Below, piece after piece: positions 16,811 through 26,892 of a stretch of 64,000 bases of DNA; position 1 is the stretch's first letter, and every line of letters starts with the position of its first letter. The stretch comes from Rouxiella badensis (GTDB taxonomy: Bacteria; Pseudomonadota; Gammaproteobacteria; Enterobacterales; Enterobacteriaceae), in assembly GCF_002093665.1 (NCBI RefSeq), contig NZ_MRWE01000004.1:62001-126000 (forward strand), in the 5' to 3' direction. The position numbers were made by a program, and so were the translations under genes. The notes under the pieces are model-generated. The model was not told where the DNA came from. It saw nothing but the letters and a program-made list of their open reading frames with translations, and searched no databases.

Positions 16811-18619
16811 TCAAGGCGTAGTCAGCGCCTCTCCTTGTTCGGCAGTGGCAAGCTCTTCGCCCGCCAGCTGCAACTGATACATCTGATAATAGCGGCCTTT
16901 TTCCTGAAGAAGTTGCAGGTGATTCCCCTGCTCTACCGCCTGACCGCGATGCAATACCAGAATATTATCGGCGTCAACGATGGTAGACAAACGGTGGGCA
17001 ATCACCACCAGCGTGGTTTGCTGCCGAATAGCCCGCAAAGCACGCGAAATTGCCTGCTCGGTCCCGGAGTCGATATTTGCCGTTGCCTCGTCAAGGATCA
17101 AAATCTCGGGCGCTTGCACCAGAACGCGCGCCATCGCCAGCAGTTGCTTTTGCCCCACCGAGAGGTTATTTCCCTGCTCGCCAAGACGGGTGTGGACGCC
17201 TTCCGGCATCGCCTTAACCAGCGGCGCAAGCTGCACCGTTTCCAGTGCATGCCACACCTGTTCTTCGTCTACGTCACGACCGAGGGTGACGTTAGCCAGC
17301 ACGGTTTCGGCCAGCACCACGGGGTCTTGTTGAACCATCGCCACGCCTTTGCGCAGGCAGGCGTGAGAAAGCGAGGTTAGTGAACGGCCGTCGATCAGAA
17401 TATCGCCCCGGTTTAACGGGTAATAGCCCATTAGCAGGTTGGCGAGCGTACTTTTGCCGCTGCCGGTGTGTCCAACCAGCGCGACGAATCCTCGCGAAGG
17501 CACGTGCAGGGAGATATTTTCCAGCACCCATTTATCCTGGCGATAGGCAAAGCTCACGTCACGAAAATCTATCTCGCCGCTGGTCAGCGGTTTTTCATCT
17601 TCGCCGTACTCCTGCTGAGCACGGTCCATCAGGTCAAAGATACGCTCACCGGCAACCACCGCCTGTTGCAGTATCGACTGCTGGGAGGTCAAGGCAATCA
17701 ACGGCTCATTAAGGCGTGAAAGGTAGTTAATGAAGGCATAGAGCACGCCGACGCCGATACTGCCCTCCTCACTAAAACCAAACAGCACCAGCAGGCCGCA
17801 GAGAATGAGCGACCCGAACAGGCTGAGCAGAGGACGCAGCAAAAAGCCTTCAAGCTTCAACGTTTTCATCCGCGCCAGATAGTGTGACTGACTGGCCCGC
17901 GCCAGGCGATCGCCAAAACGTTTCTGCTGGCGGAACTGCTGCACCACGCCCATGCCGTTAATCACTTCGTTGAAACCGTCGTTGATATCAGCAAGGTAAC
18001 TGCGTACCTCACGTACGATAGGCGTGCTGTAGACCTGATACAGCGCCATCACCACCAGCACCGCCGGGAAAATACAGATGGCAATCAGGGCCATACGCCA
18101 GTCGAGCAGGAACATCGCCACCAGCATGGCACCGATCAGCGCAATACTGCGCAGCACGGTGGAAACTACGGTGACGTAAAGGTCGCGGATGACCTCGGTA
18201 TCGTTGGTCACTCGGGAAATCAGCTGGCCAACCGGCTGGGTATCGAAGGCGCTAAGCGGCTGTCGCAGCGCGGCGTCCATCACGTCAGTGCGCAAACGTT
18301 GCACCACACCCACTGCGGCACGATTAAACAACAGCGCCTGCGAATAGTGAAGACAGGCAGCCAAGATTTGCAGCACGATAAAAGTGACAGCCAGCAGGCT
18401 GACCTTCCCCAACGGCATCGTGCCCCTGGAGACAAAGTTGTCGATGAAATAGCTGATGAGGATCGGGCCAAGCACTTCGGCGGCGGCGGCAACCCACAGC
18501 ATGATGACGGCAATCGACAGCGGCTTGCGGTACGATTTTCCATAAACCAGCAGGCGCTTGAGCGTTGGCCACAGTTTTATCTTCTTAGCCGGCGGCGCCT
18601 TGGACAAAATTTTACTCAT
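16811..18619 (-). CDS. mdlB: Multidrug resistance-like ABC exporter MdlB
   Basis: 602-residue half-transporter: six-helix membrane domain (about residues 30-330) fused to an ATPase domain. Walker [10 protein letters not shown] is at about 383-391, the signature reads LSVGQKQ, Walker [12 protein letters not shown], and the switch His is in VIAHRLS. It pairs with MdlA, which ends only 2 bases before its start, so a heterodimer is likely. Physiological substrate is unknown in E. coli. Confidence 0.95.
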   Translation of the reverse strand: MSKILSKAPPAKKIKLWPTLKRLLVYGKSYRKPLSIAVIMLWVAAAAEVLGPILISYFIDNFVSRGTMPLGKVSLLAVTFIVLQILAACLHYSQALLFNRAAVGVVQRLRTDVMDAALRQPLSAFDTQPVGQLISRVTNDTEVIRDLYVTVVSTVLRSIALIGAMLVAMFLLDWRMALIAICIFPAVLVVMALYQVYSTPIVREVRSYLADINDGFNEVINGMGVVQQFRQQKRFGDRLARASQSHYLARMKTLKLEGFLLRPLLSLFGSLILCGLLVLFGFSEEGSIGVGVLYAFINYLSRLNEPLIALTSQQSILQQAVVAGERIFDLMDRAQQEYGEDEKPLTSGEIDFRDVSFAYRQDKWVLENISLHVPSRGFVALVGHTGSGKSTLANLLMGYYPLNRGDILIDGRSLTSLSHACLRKGVAMVQQDPVVLAETVLANVTLGRDVDEEQVWHALETVQLAPLVKAMPEGVHTRLGEQGNNLSVGQKQLLAMARVLVQAPEILILDEATANIDSGTEQAISRALRAIRQQTTLVVIAHRLSTIVDADNILVLHRGQAVEQGNHLQLLQEKGRYYQMYQLQLAGEELATAEQGEALTTP

Positions 18620-18621
18620 GA

Positions 18622-20385
18622 TCAGACGGGCTCCTCTTGGGCAGGAACGTCATCCAATGCCGCTTCAAGCTGTTGATAACGGTTCATATCACGATACCAG
18701 CCGGCGCTGGCGGCCAGCGTTTCATGGTTACCGCGTTGCACCACGGTACCTTTGTTGAACACCAGAATTTCGGCGGCATCTATCAGAGCGGAAAGCCGGT
18801 GTGCGCTGATAATCACCGTCTTGTTGTTGCCCCACTGACGCAGATTTTGCAGAATCTGATGTTCGGTGCGGCCATCGACCGCGCTGAGAGCGTCATCGAG
18901 GATCAAAATTTCGGCGTCGAGCAGCAGTGCGCGCGCAATGGAGATACGCTGTTTCTGACCGCCGGAAAGCATCACGCCGCGCTCGCCAACCTCGGTTTCA
19001 TACCCTTGAGGCAGGCGTAAAATATCATCATGCACGCAGGCCATCTTCGCCGCTTGCTCTATCTGCTCGGGCGTCGCGTCCGGTTGCCCCAGCGCAATGT
19101 TTTGCGCCACGGTATCGGAGAACAGGAATGGCGTCTGGCTCACCACCGCCATTCGAGCACGCCAGTCGTCGAGCACCACGTCGCTCAACGCTTTCCCCTG
19201 ATAGGTAATACTGCCCTGAGTCACATCAAACTGACGTTGCAGCAGCGCCAGAAGCGTACTCTTGCCCGAACCTGTCGGTCCACAGAGGCCCAGCATGTTG
19301 CCCGGCGCGAGATTGAAATGTACGTCTTGCAGCGCCGAGGCGCTATTTACCGGATAATGGAAGCTGTCGATATTGACCTCCAGCACGCTGCGCTCCGGCG
19401 ACAGAGGCACCGTGCCGTCAACCACACACGGCGCTTCCTGAAGCAGACTGCGGATACGGCTGTAGGCCGCGCTTCCACGTTCAACTATGTTAAACATCCA
19501 GGCCAGCGCCAGCATTGGCCAAATCATCAGCCCCAGATACATCACGAAACTGGTCAGTTGACCCAGCGTCAGATGACCGTTGACCACCATCCAACTGCCG
19601 CCCCCGATGGCAATCATGTTTGCCATGCCGATAGAGACATAAATAGTGGGATCGAAACGGGCATCGACGCGGGCGACGCGCATGTTTTTGAGGCCAGTGT
19701 CCTGTGCGACCTCGGCAAACTGTGAGGACTGGTGATTCTCCAAACCGAAGGCCTTGATCATGCGAATACTGGTCAGACTTTCCTGCGCCTGATCGTTTAA
19801 AGACGAGAATGCCGCCTGAGCGACCTTGAATCGCTGGTGCAGTTGGTCACCGTAGCGTTTGATGACCGCGGCCATAATGGGCATTGGCACCAGCGAGAGC
19901 AGCGTCAGCTCCCAGCTTATCTGCGTCGCCATGACAATCAGCACCGCCAGCCCCATCACCAGAGAGTCAACCAGCGTTAATACGCCCTCACCCGCGGCGA
20001 AAACCACGCGGTCGACGTCGTTGGTCGCGCGGGCAATCAGGTCACCGGTGCGATGACGCAAATAGAAGGCAGGATGCTGACGACTGAGCTGACGGTAGAA
20101 ATTCTGGCGCAGTTCAACGGCGAGTTTATAGGATGCCCCAAACAGCAGCACGCGCCAGACATAGCGCAGCAGATAGACCAGAATTGCGGTGCCAAGAATC
20201 AGGCCGAGCCAGCCAAACAGCTTCCCTTCGGACAGGGTTTTATTAGTGACGCCATCAATGATGATGCCCACGAGCTTTGGCGGTAATAATTGCAGGATGG
20301 CGATGATAATAAGCAGAGCGACAGCTCCGAGGTACCGTTGCCATTCGCGGCGAAAGTACCAGGCCAGTTGGGCAAACAGTCTCAC
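18622..20385 (-). CDS. mdlA: Multidrug resistance-like ABC exporter MdlA
   Basis: 587-residue half-transporter with N-terminal membrane domain (about residues 15-300) and C-terminal ATPase. Walker [10 protein letters not shown] is at about 369-377, signature LSGGQKQR, Walker [12 protein letters not shown]: an Asp replaces the catalytic Glu after the Walker B Asp. MdlB carries the normal Glu, so the heterodimer would have one degenerate and one consensus ATP site. First gene of mdlAB, downstream of decR and in the same direction. Confidence 0.95.
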   Translation of the reverse strand: MRLFAQLAWYFRREWQRYLGAVALLIIIAILQLLPPKLVGIIIDGVTNKTLSEGKLFGWLGLILGTAILVYLLRYVWRVLLFGASYKLAVELRQNFYRQLSRQHPAFYLRHRTGDLIARATNDVDRVVFAAGEGVLTLVDSLVMGLAVLIVMATQISWELTLLSLVPMPIMAAVIKRYGDQLHQRFKVAQAAFSSLNDQAQESLTSIRMIKAFGLENHQSSQFAEVAQDTGLKNMRVARVDARFDPTIYVSIGMANMIAIGGGSWMVVNGHLTLGQLTSFVMYLGLMIWPMLALAWMFNIVERGSAAYSRIRSLLQEAPCVVDGTVPLSPERSVLEVNIDSFHYPVNSASALQDVHFNLAPGNMLGLCGPTGSGKSTLLALLQRQFDVTQGSITYQGKALSDVVLDDWRARMAVVSQTPFLFSDTVAQNIALGQPDATPEQIEQAAKMACVHDDILRLPQGYETEVGERGVMLSGGQKQRISIARALLLDAEILILDDALSAVDGRTEHQILQNLRQWGNNKTVIISAHRLSALIDAAEILVFNKGTVVQRGNHETLAASAGWYRDMNRYQQLEAALDDVPAQEEPV

Positions 20386-20477
20386 GCAGATTTTTCCATG
20401 ATTTTAGTTTTTAAATTCTCTTATTTCCTGCGCTAGGATAACACCGATAAGCGCCCATTCTTATGAAACTTTTTTGC

Positions 20478-20933
20478 CTAAAGAGGCAAATGGGTGGTGG
20501 ACTTTATTCGTTCCATCGCAAAATTAGAGGTGACGTCAAGCAGCCCCGGCACGGCACTGACCAACTTTTTATAGAAGTTATCGTAGCTCTTCATGTCTGC
20601 CACCTGGACCTGCATCAGATAATCATATTCGCCGGCCATTCTATAAAATGACAACACTTCGGGAAAAGACTCGATCTGTTCGACAAAATTCTGATACCAC
20701 TGGCTGCTATGCTGCTGGGTTTTGATCCTCACAAATGCGGTCAGGCTCAGGCCCAGTTTGTCACCATCCAGAAGCGCCACTTTGCCGAGGATAACTCCCT
20801 CCTCTTCGAGTTTTTTGATTCGCTTCCAGCACGGCGTAGAAGTGAGATTCACCGCCTCGGCCAGCTCATTGAGTGACAGCGTGCAGTCCTGCTGCAAAAG
20901 CGCTAAAAGTTTACGGTCAGTTTTATCTATCAT
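20478..20933 (-). CDS. decR: Lrp/AsnC-family regulator DecR (YbaO)
   Basis: 151-residue Lrp-type regulator: N-terminal helix-turn-helix ([24 protein letters not shown]) and C-terminal RAM ligand domain (about residues 65-145). E. coli DecR activates a cysteine desulfidase in response to L-cysteine. Here it is divergent from a cysteine-synthase-fold enzyme gene 122 bases away, making that its probable target. It lies just upstream of mdlA, in the same direction, as in E. coli. Confidence 0.93.
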   Translation of the reverse strand: MIDKTDRKLLALLQQDCTLSLNELAEAVNLTSTPCWKRIKKLEEEGVILGKVALLDGDKLGLSLTAFVRIKTQQHSSQWYQNFVEQIESFPEVLSFYRMAGEYDYLMQVQVADMKSYDNFYKKLVSAVPGLLDVTSNFAMERIKSTTHLPL

Positions 20934-21055
20934 TTGGCTTCCCAGAAGAAAAATTTTCTCTAAATTGGTTTTTGTACGTTAAAAATAGCAACTTTTTTCC
21001 TCGCTGACCAAGGTAAGCTACTGCACATCAACTCAAATATTTTCGGAAGCACGCA

Positions 21056-22099
21056 ATGAACGACTGTTGGGTAAAAAACGCTATTAAAGAGATCGACGCC
21101 GATTTTCAACGCTCAGCAGATACCCATCTGATTCGATTGAATATTGCGGACTTTCCAGGCATTTCGCTGTATCTGAAAGACGAAAGCACCCATCCGACCG
21201 GCAGCCTGAAGCACAGATTGGCGCGTTCGCTGTTTTTATACGGACTGTGCAACGGCTGGATTAAGGAAAATACGCCGATCATCGAGTCATCGTCAGGCAG
21301 CACGGCCATCTCTGAAGCCTACTTCGCCCGCCTGTTAGGCCTGCCGTTTATTGCGGTAATGCCCGCCTGCACAGCGCCGAGAAAAATTCAGCAGATCGAA
21401 TTTTACGGCGGTCGCTGCCATTTTGTTGAGAACTCAAGCCAAATTTACGCCGCCTCGGAACAGTTGGCCAAAGAGCTTAACGGCCACTATATGGACCAGT
21501 TCACCTACGCCGAGCGCGCCACCGACTGGCGCGGCAATAACAACATCGCCGACAGCATTTATCGCCAGATGACGCTCGAGCCGCACCCGGTCCCGCGCTA
21601 TCTGGTCATGAGTGCTGGAACCGGAGGCACCTCGGCCACGCTGGGCCGCTACATCCGCTATCAGGGGCATCAGACCGAACTGGTGGTGGTTGACCCGGAA
21701 AACTCGGTGTTTTACGACTGCTTCCACCAGAGTAATAGAGATTTAGTGGCGCAGTGCAGCAGCCGTATTGAAGGCATCGGCCGCCCGCGCGTTGAGCCGT
21801 CTTTCATTCCGAGCGTGATTGACCGCATGGTGCAGGTGCCCGATGCCGCAAGCGTCGCCACCGTGCACTGGCTTGAAACCATGCTGGGCCGCAAGGTCGG
21901 CGGTTCGACCGGTACCAATGTCTGGGGTGCGCTGCAGCTGGCCGAAGAGATGCGTGAAAGGGGCGAGACAGGCTCGATTGTTACGCTGATTTGCGACAGC
22001 GGAGAGCGCTACCAGCACACCTATTTCAACCCACATTGGGTGGCTGAAAATTTAGGCGACCTCTCGCCTTTCCGCGAAAAACTGCTGGGTCTGCGCTGA
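21056..22099 (+). CDS. PLP-dependent cysteine synthase-like enzyme, probable L-cysteine desulfhydrase
   Basis: 347-residue fold type II PLP enzyme. The Schiff-base lysine lies in [11 protein letters not shown] (about residue 60), the substrate loop in [11 protein letters not shown], and the phosphate-cup glycines in [12 protein letters not shown]. Proteins of this branch beside a DecR-type regulator have been described as cysteine desulfhydrases (CcdA of Pantoea, as I recall it), degrading excess cysteine to pyruvate, ammonia and sulfide. The divergent decR-type gene supports that over a biosynthetic role. E. coli K-12 has no gene here. The start follows a GGAAG site. Substrate remains an inference. 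Confidence 0.8.
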   Translation: MNDCWVKNAIKEIDADFQRSADTHLIRLNIADFPGISLYLKDESTHPTGSLKHRLARSLFLYGLCNGWIKENTPIIESSSGSTAISEAYFARLLGLPFIAVMPACTAPRKIQQIEFYGGRCHFVENSSQIYAASEQLAKELNGHYMDQFTYAERATDWRGNNNIADSIYRQMTLEPHPVPRYLVMSAGTGGTSATLGRYIRYQGHQTELVVVDPENSVFYDCFHQSNRDLVAQCSSRIEGIGRPRVEPSFIPSVIDRMVQVPDAASVATVHWLETMLGRKVGGSTGTNVWGALQLAEEMRERGETGSIVTLICDSGERYQHTYFNPHWVAENLGDLSPFREKLLGLR

Positions 22100-22132
22100 T
22101 AAAACATCAGGCTCGGTGAGCGGCAAAAAATG

Positions 22133-22159
22133 AAAAAAGCCGACGTTTGGACGTCGGCT
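22133..22159 (-). terminator. Terminator of cof
   Basis: Stem AGCCGACGT / ACGTCGGCT with a TTGG loop, followed on the minus strand by T6. It could also weakly stop the convergent upstream gene. Confidence 0.8.
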
Positions 22160-22171
22160 GGCCGCAAGACC

Positions 22172-23029
22172 TTAGTATTCGGGGGAATAACTCAGGTTTG
22201 GTGAGTTCAGCCAATGTTGTAAAAAGTGTGACACCGCCTGATCTTTGCAGTGCCCAATGACCGGCAAGTGCGCCACGTGCTGCTTCAACAGCGGCAGCGC
22301 ATTGCCCATCACCAGTCCCCGCCCGACGCTTTGCAGCATCTCACGGTCGTTCATCGCATCGCCAAACGCCATACAGTCTTCCAGAGAAATCCCCAAGTCC
22401 GAGGTTAACAGCGCCAGCGCACTGCCTTTATTGCTGCCCTTGGGCATAACATCGAGACAGTCGTGGGCAGAGAAACAAACGTCCAGCCGATCGCTAAAAT
22501 GCTGCTCTAATCTGGGTAACAGGGCCAGCAAGGTTTCGTGGGGCGCACAGAAGCAGACTTTGCTATTGCCGCTTTTTGGCACCTGCGCCAGCTTTTTCAG
22601 CTGATAGGCAAAACCGCTGAACTGGTGCGCCAACAACAGGTCAGGATTATCGAATTCGGTTACCCACCCTTCGTCCCGAAACACATGCAGACTGGCCGAG
22701 GTTTTCCAGTCGCGGCCCACCAGCTCGGAAAATACCTCTTCGGACAGATTACTGGCGTGGAGCAGTGTACCCTCGAGACCGTGTACACGGGTGCCGTTGC
22801 CGGTAATCAGGTAGCCGGGGATATCGAGGTTGGCGAGGATCTGTTTCATCTCGAGATAATGGCGACCGGTCGCGAACGTCAGCGTAACGCCACGTTCTGC
22901 AAGCTGCCGCAGGCTGGAAAGCGTTTTCTCGCCCAGTTGATGATTTGGCATCAACAGCGTGCCGTCCATATCGAACGCCGCCAGACGCACCGCACCGCTC
23001 GCTTTCTCAAATCCTTTCTCTTTCAACAT
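22172..23029 (-). CDS. cof: HMP-PP phosphatase Cof (HAD superfamily)
   Basis: 285-residue HAD hydrolase. Motif I AAFDMDGTLL (nucleophile Asp), motif II TFATGRH, the Lys of NKGSAL and motif IV FGDAMNDREML are all present. E. coli Cof removes phosphate from the thiamine intermediate HMP-PP and from sugar phosphates. An N-terminal extension of about 13 residues before the usual RLAAFDMDG start is supported by an AAGGAG ribosome site 5 bases before ATG 23029. Confidence 0.93.
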   Translation of the reverse strand: MLKEKGFEKASGAVRLAAFDMDGTLLMPNHQLGEKTLSSLRQLAERGVTLTFATGRHYLEMKQILANLDIPGYLITGNGTRVHGLEGTLLHASNLSEEVFSELVGRDWKTSASLHVFRDEGWVTEFDNPDLLLAHQFSGFAYQLKKLAQVPKSGNSKVCFCAPHETLLALLPRLEQHFSDRLDVCFSAHDCLDVMPKGSNKGSALALLTSDLGISLEDCMAFGDAMNDREMLQSVGRGLVMGNALPLLKQHVAHLPVIGHCKDQAVSHFLQHWLNSPNLSYSPEY

Positions 23030-23169
23030 TCCGGCTCCTTAATGCCTCGCCTAAATCTGCAAGACGTACTACTGACCCGTCATTAACGGAATAAAAATCT
23101 GTAAAAAGTATCGCCTGATATATGCTGAACAAATAGTGACGACTTTGAGAAAAGACTTCCGGATTTATT

Positions 23170-24903
23170 ATGCGCCTGCAAAATCGCCTCAACCAATATC
23201 AGCGGCTGTACAACAAGACCGGCCTTGTGCCACAGGCGATCACCGTATCTGCGTTGGCCGCTATTTTTTGCTGTAGCGAACGCCACACGCGAACCCTGCT
23301 GGCTCTATTTCAACAGGCCGGATGGATCCGTTGGTCGTCACAGGCCGGGCGCGGCAAACGCGCCGAAATCGCCTGTCTAAAAACGCCGGAAAGCCTGCGC
23401 GAATCCTACCTGCAAAAGCTGCTTGATGAGGGCGAACATTCGGCCGCGCTTCAGCTGAGTCAGTTAGACTCACAGCATCTTAATACGCTGTTGGCACCAC
23501 ATCTTGGTGGTCAATGGCAGGAGGACGCCCCGACTCTGCGCATTCCTTATTATCGCGCGATGCAAACATTAGACCCACAGACGCTGACTGGGCGCGCAGA
23601 GCAGCACATCGCTCACACCCTTCATGCCGGACTGACGCGTTTCGTCACCGGAGAATCCGCACCGCAGCCGGATCTCGCACACCATTGGCAAATCAGTCAT
23701 GAGGGTAAGGTGTGGCAGTTCTTTTTGCGCAGCCACCTTTACTGGCACAACGGCGAGCCGCTGTTGACCCGCCAGATTTGCCAGCTGTTTGAAACTTTTC
23801 GGCAGTCGCCGCGCAGCCGACACAGCCTCGACAACGTCGAAGCCATTTCGCAGCCGCACGCGCTGTGCCTGCAATTTCAGCTCCAAAAACCCGACTATTG
23901 GTTCGCTCATCGGCTCGCCGACCTCAGTTGCCTGCTGTTTCATCCGCATGCGCCCACGGTCGGCGCGGGACCGTTCAAGCTCGCACATTTTGCGCCCGAG
24001 CGCGTTCGGCTGGAACAGCATCCTTATTATCATCTGCAGCGCCCCTATCTTTCTGCCATCGAGTACTGGATAACGCCGCATCTGTTCGACAGCGAAATAA
24101 AAAACAAGGTGAGCTGCCAGCATCCGGTTCGGATAACCCTGGGAGAAAAAAATCAGATGGCGCTCGTCAGACCGGTGAAGCGCAGTACCAGCCTGGGGTT
24201 TTGCTATCTGGCCATCAATCTGCGCAAAAATGCGCTAAGTCCTGCACAGGCTCAAAAAATCGTCGCGCTAATTCGCCACTCCGGCCTGCTCGACAATCTG
24301 CCCATCGATCATTCGCTGGTTAAACGCAGCCGAGAGATGCTGCCAGGCTGGCCGCTGCCTGTCGCGTCGACGGAAGCGTTGGAAACACACGATGGTGTAC
24401 AGCTTCCGAAAAAACTTTCGCTGCTGTTTCACCCACCGATAGAGCTGGAACTGGTCGCCGGAGCGCTGAAGACCCTTCTTGCTGATGAGGGTTGCGAATT
24501 AGAAACGCATTATCATCCGGGTCGGCTCTGGAACGACGCCGCACAGCTTACTGCCGTTGACCTGATGCTTGGCGATCGTCTGATTGGTGAAGCACCGGTT
24601 GCAACACTGGAGAACTGGCTGCGTCAGGACCCGCTGTGGCACGCCATCCTCAGTGACGACGCCCTTGACCAACAAAACCAGCGCTTGCTGTCGATTCAGC
24701 AGCATCCCTCCGAGTCACTGCGGGAAGAGAAGCTACGGGCGCATTTTTACCAGCTGATGGAACACGGCAGCATTACGCCGCTGTTCAACTATCAATACCA
24801 GGTTAGCGCACCTCCGGGCGTTAACGGCGTTCAGCTTACCGCCTGGGGCTGGTTTGATTTCTGTCGGGCATGGTTACCTCCGCCGGTCAGCCAGCCCGAT
24901 TGA
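23170..24903 (+). CDS. ybaE: SgrR-family regulator-like protein YbaE
   Basis: 577-residue protein with the two-part SgrR layout: an N-terminal winged-helix region (about residues 1-115, including VSALAAIFCCSERHTRTLL) and a long C-terminal part resembling oligopeptide/solute-binding proteins (from about residue 120). No signal peptide, so it is cytoplasmic. E. coli YbaE has no proven role; SgrR itself senses sugar-phosphate stress, but no such link is shown for YbaE. It lies between cof and queC as in E. coli, divergent from cof. Confidence 0.88.
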   Translation: MRLQNRLNQYQRLYNKTGLVPQAITVSALAAIFCCSERHTRTLLALFQQAGWIRWSSQAGRGKRAEIACLKTPESLRESYLQKLLDEGEHSAALQLSQLDSQHLNTLLAPHLGGQWQEDAPTLRIPYYRAMQTLDPQTLTGRAEQHIAHTLHAGLTRFVTGESAPQPDLAHHWQISHEGKVWQFFLRSHLYWHNGEPLLTRQICQLFETFRQSPRSRHSLDNVEAISQPHALCLQFQLQKPDYWFAHRLADLSCLLFHPHAPTVGAGPFKLAHFAPERVRLEQHPYYHLQRPYLSAIEYWITPHLFDSEIKNKVSCQHPVRITLGEKNQMALVRPVKRSTSLGFCYLAINLRKNALSPAQAQKIVALIRHSGLLDNLPIDHSLVKRSREMLPGWPLPVASTEALETHDGVQLPKKLSLLFHPPIELELVAGALKTLLADEGCELETHYHPGRLWNDAAQLTAVDLMLGDRLIGEAPVATLENWLRQDPLWHAILSDDALDQQNQRLLSIQQHPSESLREEKLRAHFYQLMEHGSITPLFNYQYQVSAPPGVNGVQLTAWGWFDFCRAWLPPPVSQPD

Positions 24904-25025
24904 TTTTTGCTATTAACGTGCGTGAAACGCCAGTAACATACCGCCATTAGCCGCAGTTTGGCGGGTAGAGACTTTGAACAGCAGCCTTAATCGCGCTGCT
25001 TAAACAGCATATAAAGGGTTTAGAA

Positions 25026-25724
25026 ATGAAAAGAGCCGTTGTGGTCTTTAGTGGCGGACAGGACTCAACCACCTGTCTGGTGCAGGCGCTCACGCAGTAT
25101 GACGAAGTGCACTGCATCACCTTCGACTATGGACAGCGTCACCGCGCCGAAATCGACATTGCACAAAAGCTGTCCGTCGAGCTTGGCGCGAAAGCGCACA
25201 AAGTACTGGACGTCGGCCTGCTCAATGAACTGGCCGTTAGCAGCCTGACCCGTGATAACATTCCGGTGCCGCAGTTTGGCGAAAATGCCGAGAACGGCTT
25301 ACCAAGCACCTTCGTGCCGGGACGCAACATTCTGTTCCTTACGCTGGCGGCTATCTATGCCTATCAGGTTCAGGCAGAAGCGGTGATTACCGGTGTCTGT
25401 GAAACCGACTTCTCAGGGTATCCTGACTGCCGCGACGAATTCGTTAAAGCGCTCAACCACGCCGTCACGCTGGGCATCGCGCGCGACATCCGCTTTGAAA
25501 CGCCGCTGATGTGGCTCAACAAGGCCGAGACCTGGGCGTTGGCTGACTACTATGGCAAACTGCCGCTGGTACGTAATCAGACCCTGACCTGCTATAACGG
25601 TATCGCCGGCGACGGCTGTGGTGAGTGTGCAGCCTGCCACCTGCGCGCCAAAGGGTTAGAAGAATACCAACAGGCTCCGGAAGCCATTAATGCCAGCCTG
25701 AAAGAAAAAACCGGGCTGGTATAA
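25026..25724 (+). CDS. queC: 7-cyano-7-deazaguanine synthase QueC
   Basis: 232-residue enzyme that converts CDG to preQ0 with ATP and ammonia, in queuosine tRNA modification. The PP-loop SGGQDSTT lies at residues 9-16, and the C-terminal zinc site is visible as four cysteines within [16 protein letters not shown]. Length equals that of E. coli QueC (231). No riboswitch is evident upstream. It is convergent with fadM across an ERIC element. Confidence 0.96.
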   Translation: MKRAVVVFSGGQDSTTCLVQALTQYDEVHCITFDYGQRHRAEIDIAQKLSVELGAKAHKVLDVGLLNELAVSSLTRDNIPVPQFGENAENGLPSTFVPGRNILFLTLAAIYAYQVQAEAVITGVCETDFSGYPDCRDEFVKALNHAVTLGIARDIRFETPLMWLNKAETWALADYYGKLPLVRNQTLTCYNGIAGDGCGECAACHLRAKGLEEYQQAPEAINASLKEKTGLV

Positions 25725-25739
25725 GAGGCTGGCATCCAA

Positions 25740-25863
25740 ATAGCCAAGTCATTCGTGCTGTAGCAAGGCGGCAACCGAACGAGTCCCCAGGAGCTGACAT
25801 AAGCCAATGACTGGGGTGAGCGAGGGTAGCCAACGCTGCTGCGGTGCGAAGTACGACGGCTAT
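25740..25863. repeat. ERIC (IRU) intergenic repeat
   Basis: An imperfectly palindromic, roughly 124-base element containing both diagnostic ERIC cores, CCCCAGGAGCTGACAT and TGACTGGGGTGAGCG, in the right order. Outer ends ATAGCC and GGCTAT are inverse complements. It fills the gap between convergent queC and fadM, and its right end includes the fadM stop codon. Confidence 0.92.
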
Positions 25864-26252
25864 TCTTCTAACTCACGCAGCTTTTCGAGTAACTCTCCCT
25901 CAAGCGGTAACGCCTTTTGGCTGCGTAAGTCGATGCATACAAAGGTTAATATTGCATCGACCACCGTTTCGCCGTTGCAGGTGATTATCTGCTTGAGCAC
26001 GCCGCTCTTATTGTTCAGCTGCTCGAGTCGGCTGTCGATTTGCAGCAGGTCACCCAATACCGCCGGCCTGCGATAATTGATATTTATGTTGACCAGAATA
26101 AAAGCAATTTTGTTTTGCGCCATCCATTGGAAACCTTCCTTATTGTCCAGCCACTCCCAACGCGCCGTTTCGAGAAACTCAAGATAACGGGCATTGTTAA
26201 CGTGCTGGTAAACATCAATGTGAAATCCACGAACTTTAATCAACGTTTGCAT
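25860..26252 (-). CDS. fadM: Long-chain acyl-CoA thioesterase FadM
   Basis: 130-residue single-hotdog thioesterase (4HBT family). The active-site Asp lies in FHIDVYQHVNNARYLEF near the N-terminus. E. coli FadM (YbaW/TesC) hydrolyses 3,5-tetradecadienoyl-CoA left over from oleate oxidation. Length is in the family range. The stop codon is provided by the right end of the ERIC element, so the last residues may differ from relatives without the insertion. Confidence 0.93.
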   Translation of the reverse strand: MQTLIKVRGFHIDVYQHVNNARYLEFLETARWEWLDNKEGFQWMAQNKIAFILVNININYRRPAVLGDLLQIDSRLEQLNNKSGVLKQIITCNGETVVDAILTFVCIDLRSQKALPLEGELLEKLRELEE

Positions 26253-26357
26253 AGCGTTACACCTGCTGTTTAAGAAGTTTGTTAACTGGTCAGACTTCTT
26301 TCAGATTAGCAGAAGAACGCGGCGACAAAAGTCTTCGCCTCATCGCCGCGATCCGTA

Positions 26358-26813
<456 letters not shown>

Positions 26814-26823
26814 TCAGATGTGG

Positions 26824-26846
26824 AAAAGGCCGCGAAAGCGGCCTTT
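26824..26846 (-). terminator. Terminator of ppiD
   Basis: Stem AAAGGCCGC / GCGGCCTTT with a GNRA-type GAAA loop on the plus strand (TTTC on minus), ending in T4 on the minus strand, just after the ppiD stop. Confidence 0.8.
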
Positions 26847-26892
26847 GGGTATTGCAGATAGTTACACTACGGCTCCGTGAAGCCTCGCACTT

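Noticed and set aside
16596-16814. 72-residue minus-strand frame between glnK and mdlB
   Set aside because: It covers the NtrC sites and the mdlB terminator; chance frame in a control region.
24904-25025. Possible preQ1 riboswitch before queC
   Set aside because: I found no preQ1-type hairpin plus A-rich tail; only a short GCTG/CAGC-type stem is present.
25725-25739. Possible small RNA or tRNA-like hairpin after queC
   Set aside because: The structured stretch that follows is explained by the ERIC element.
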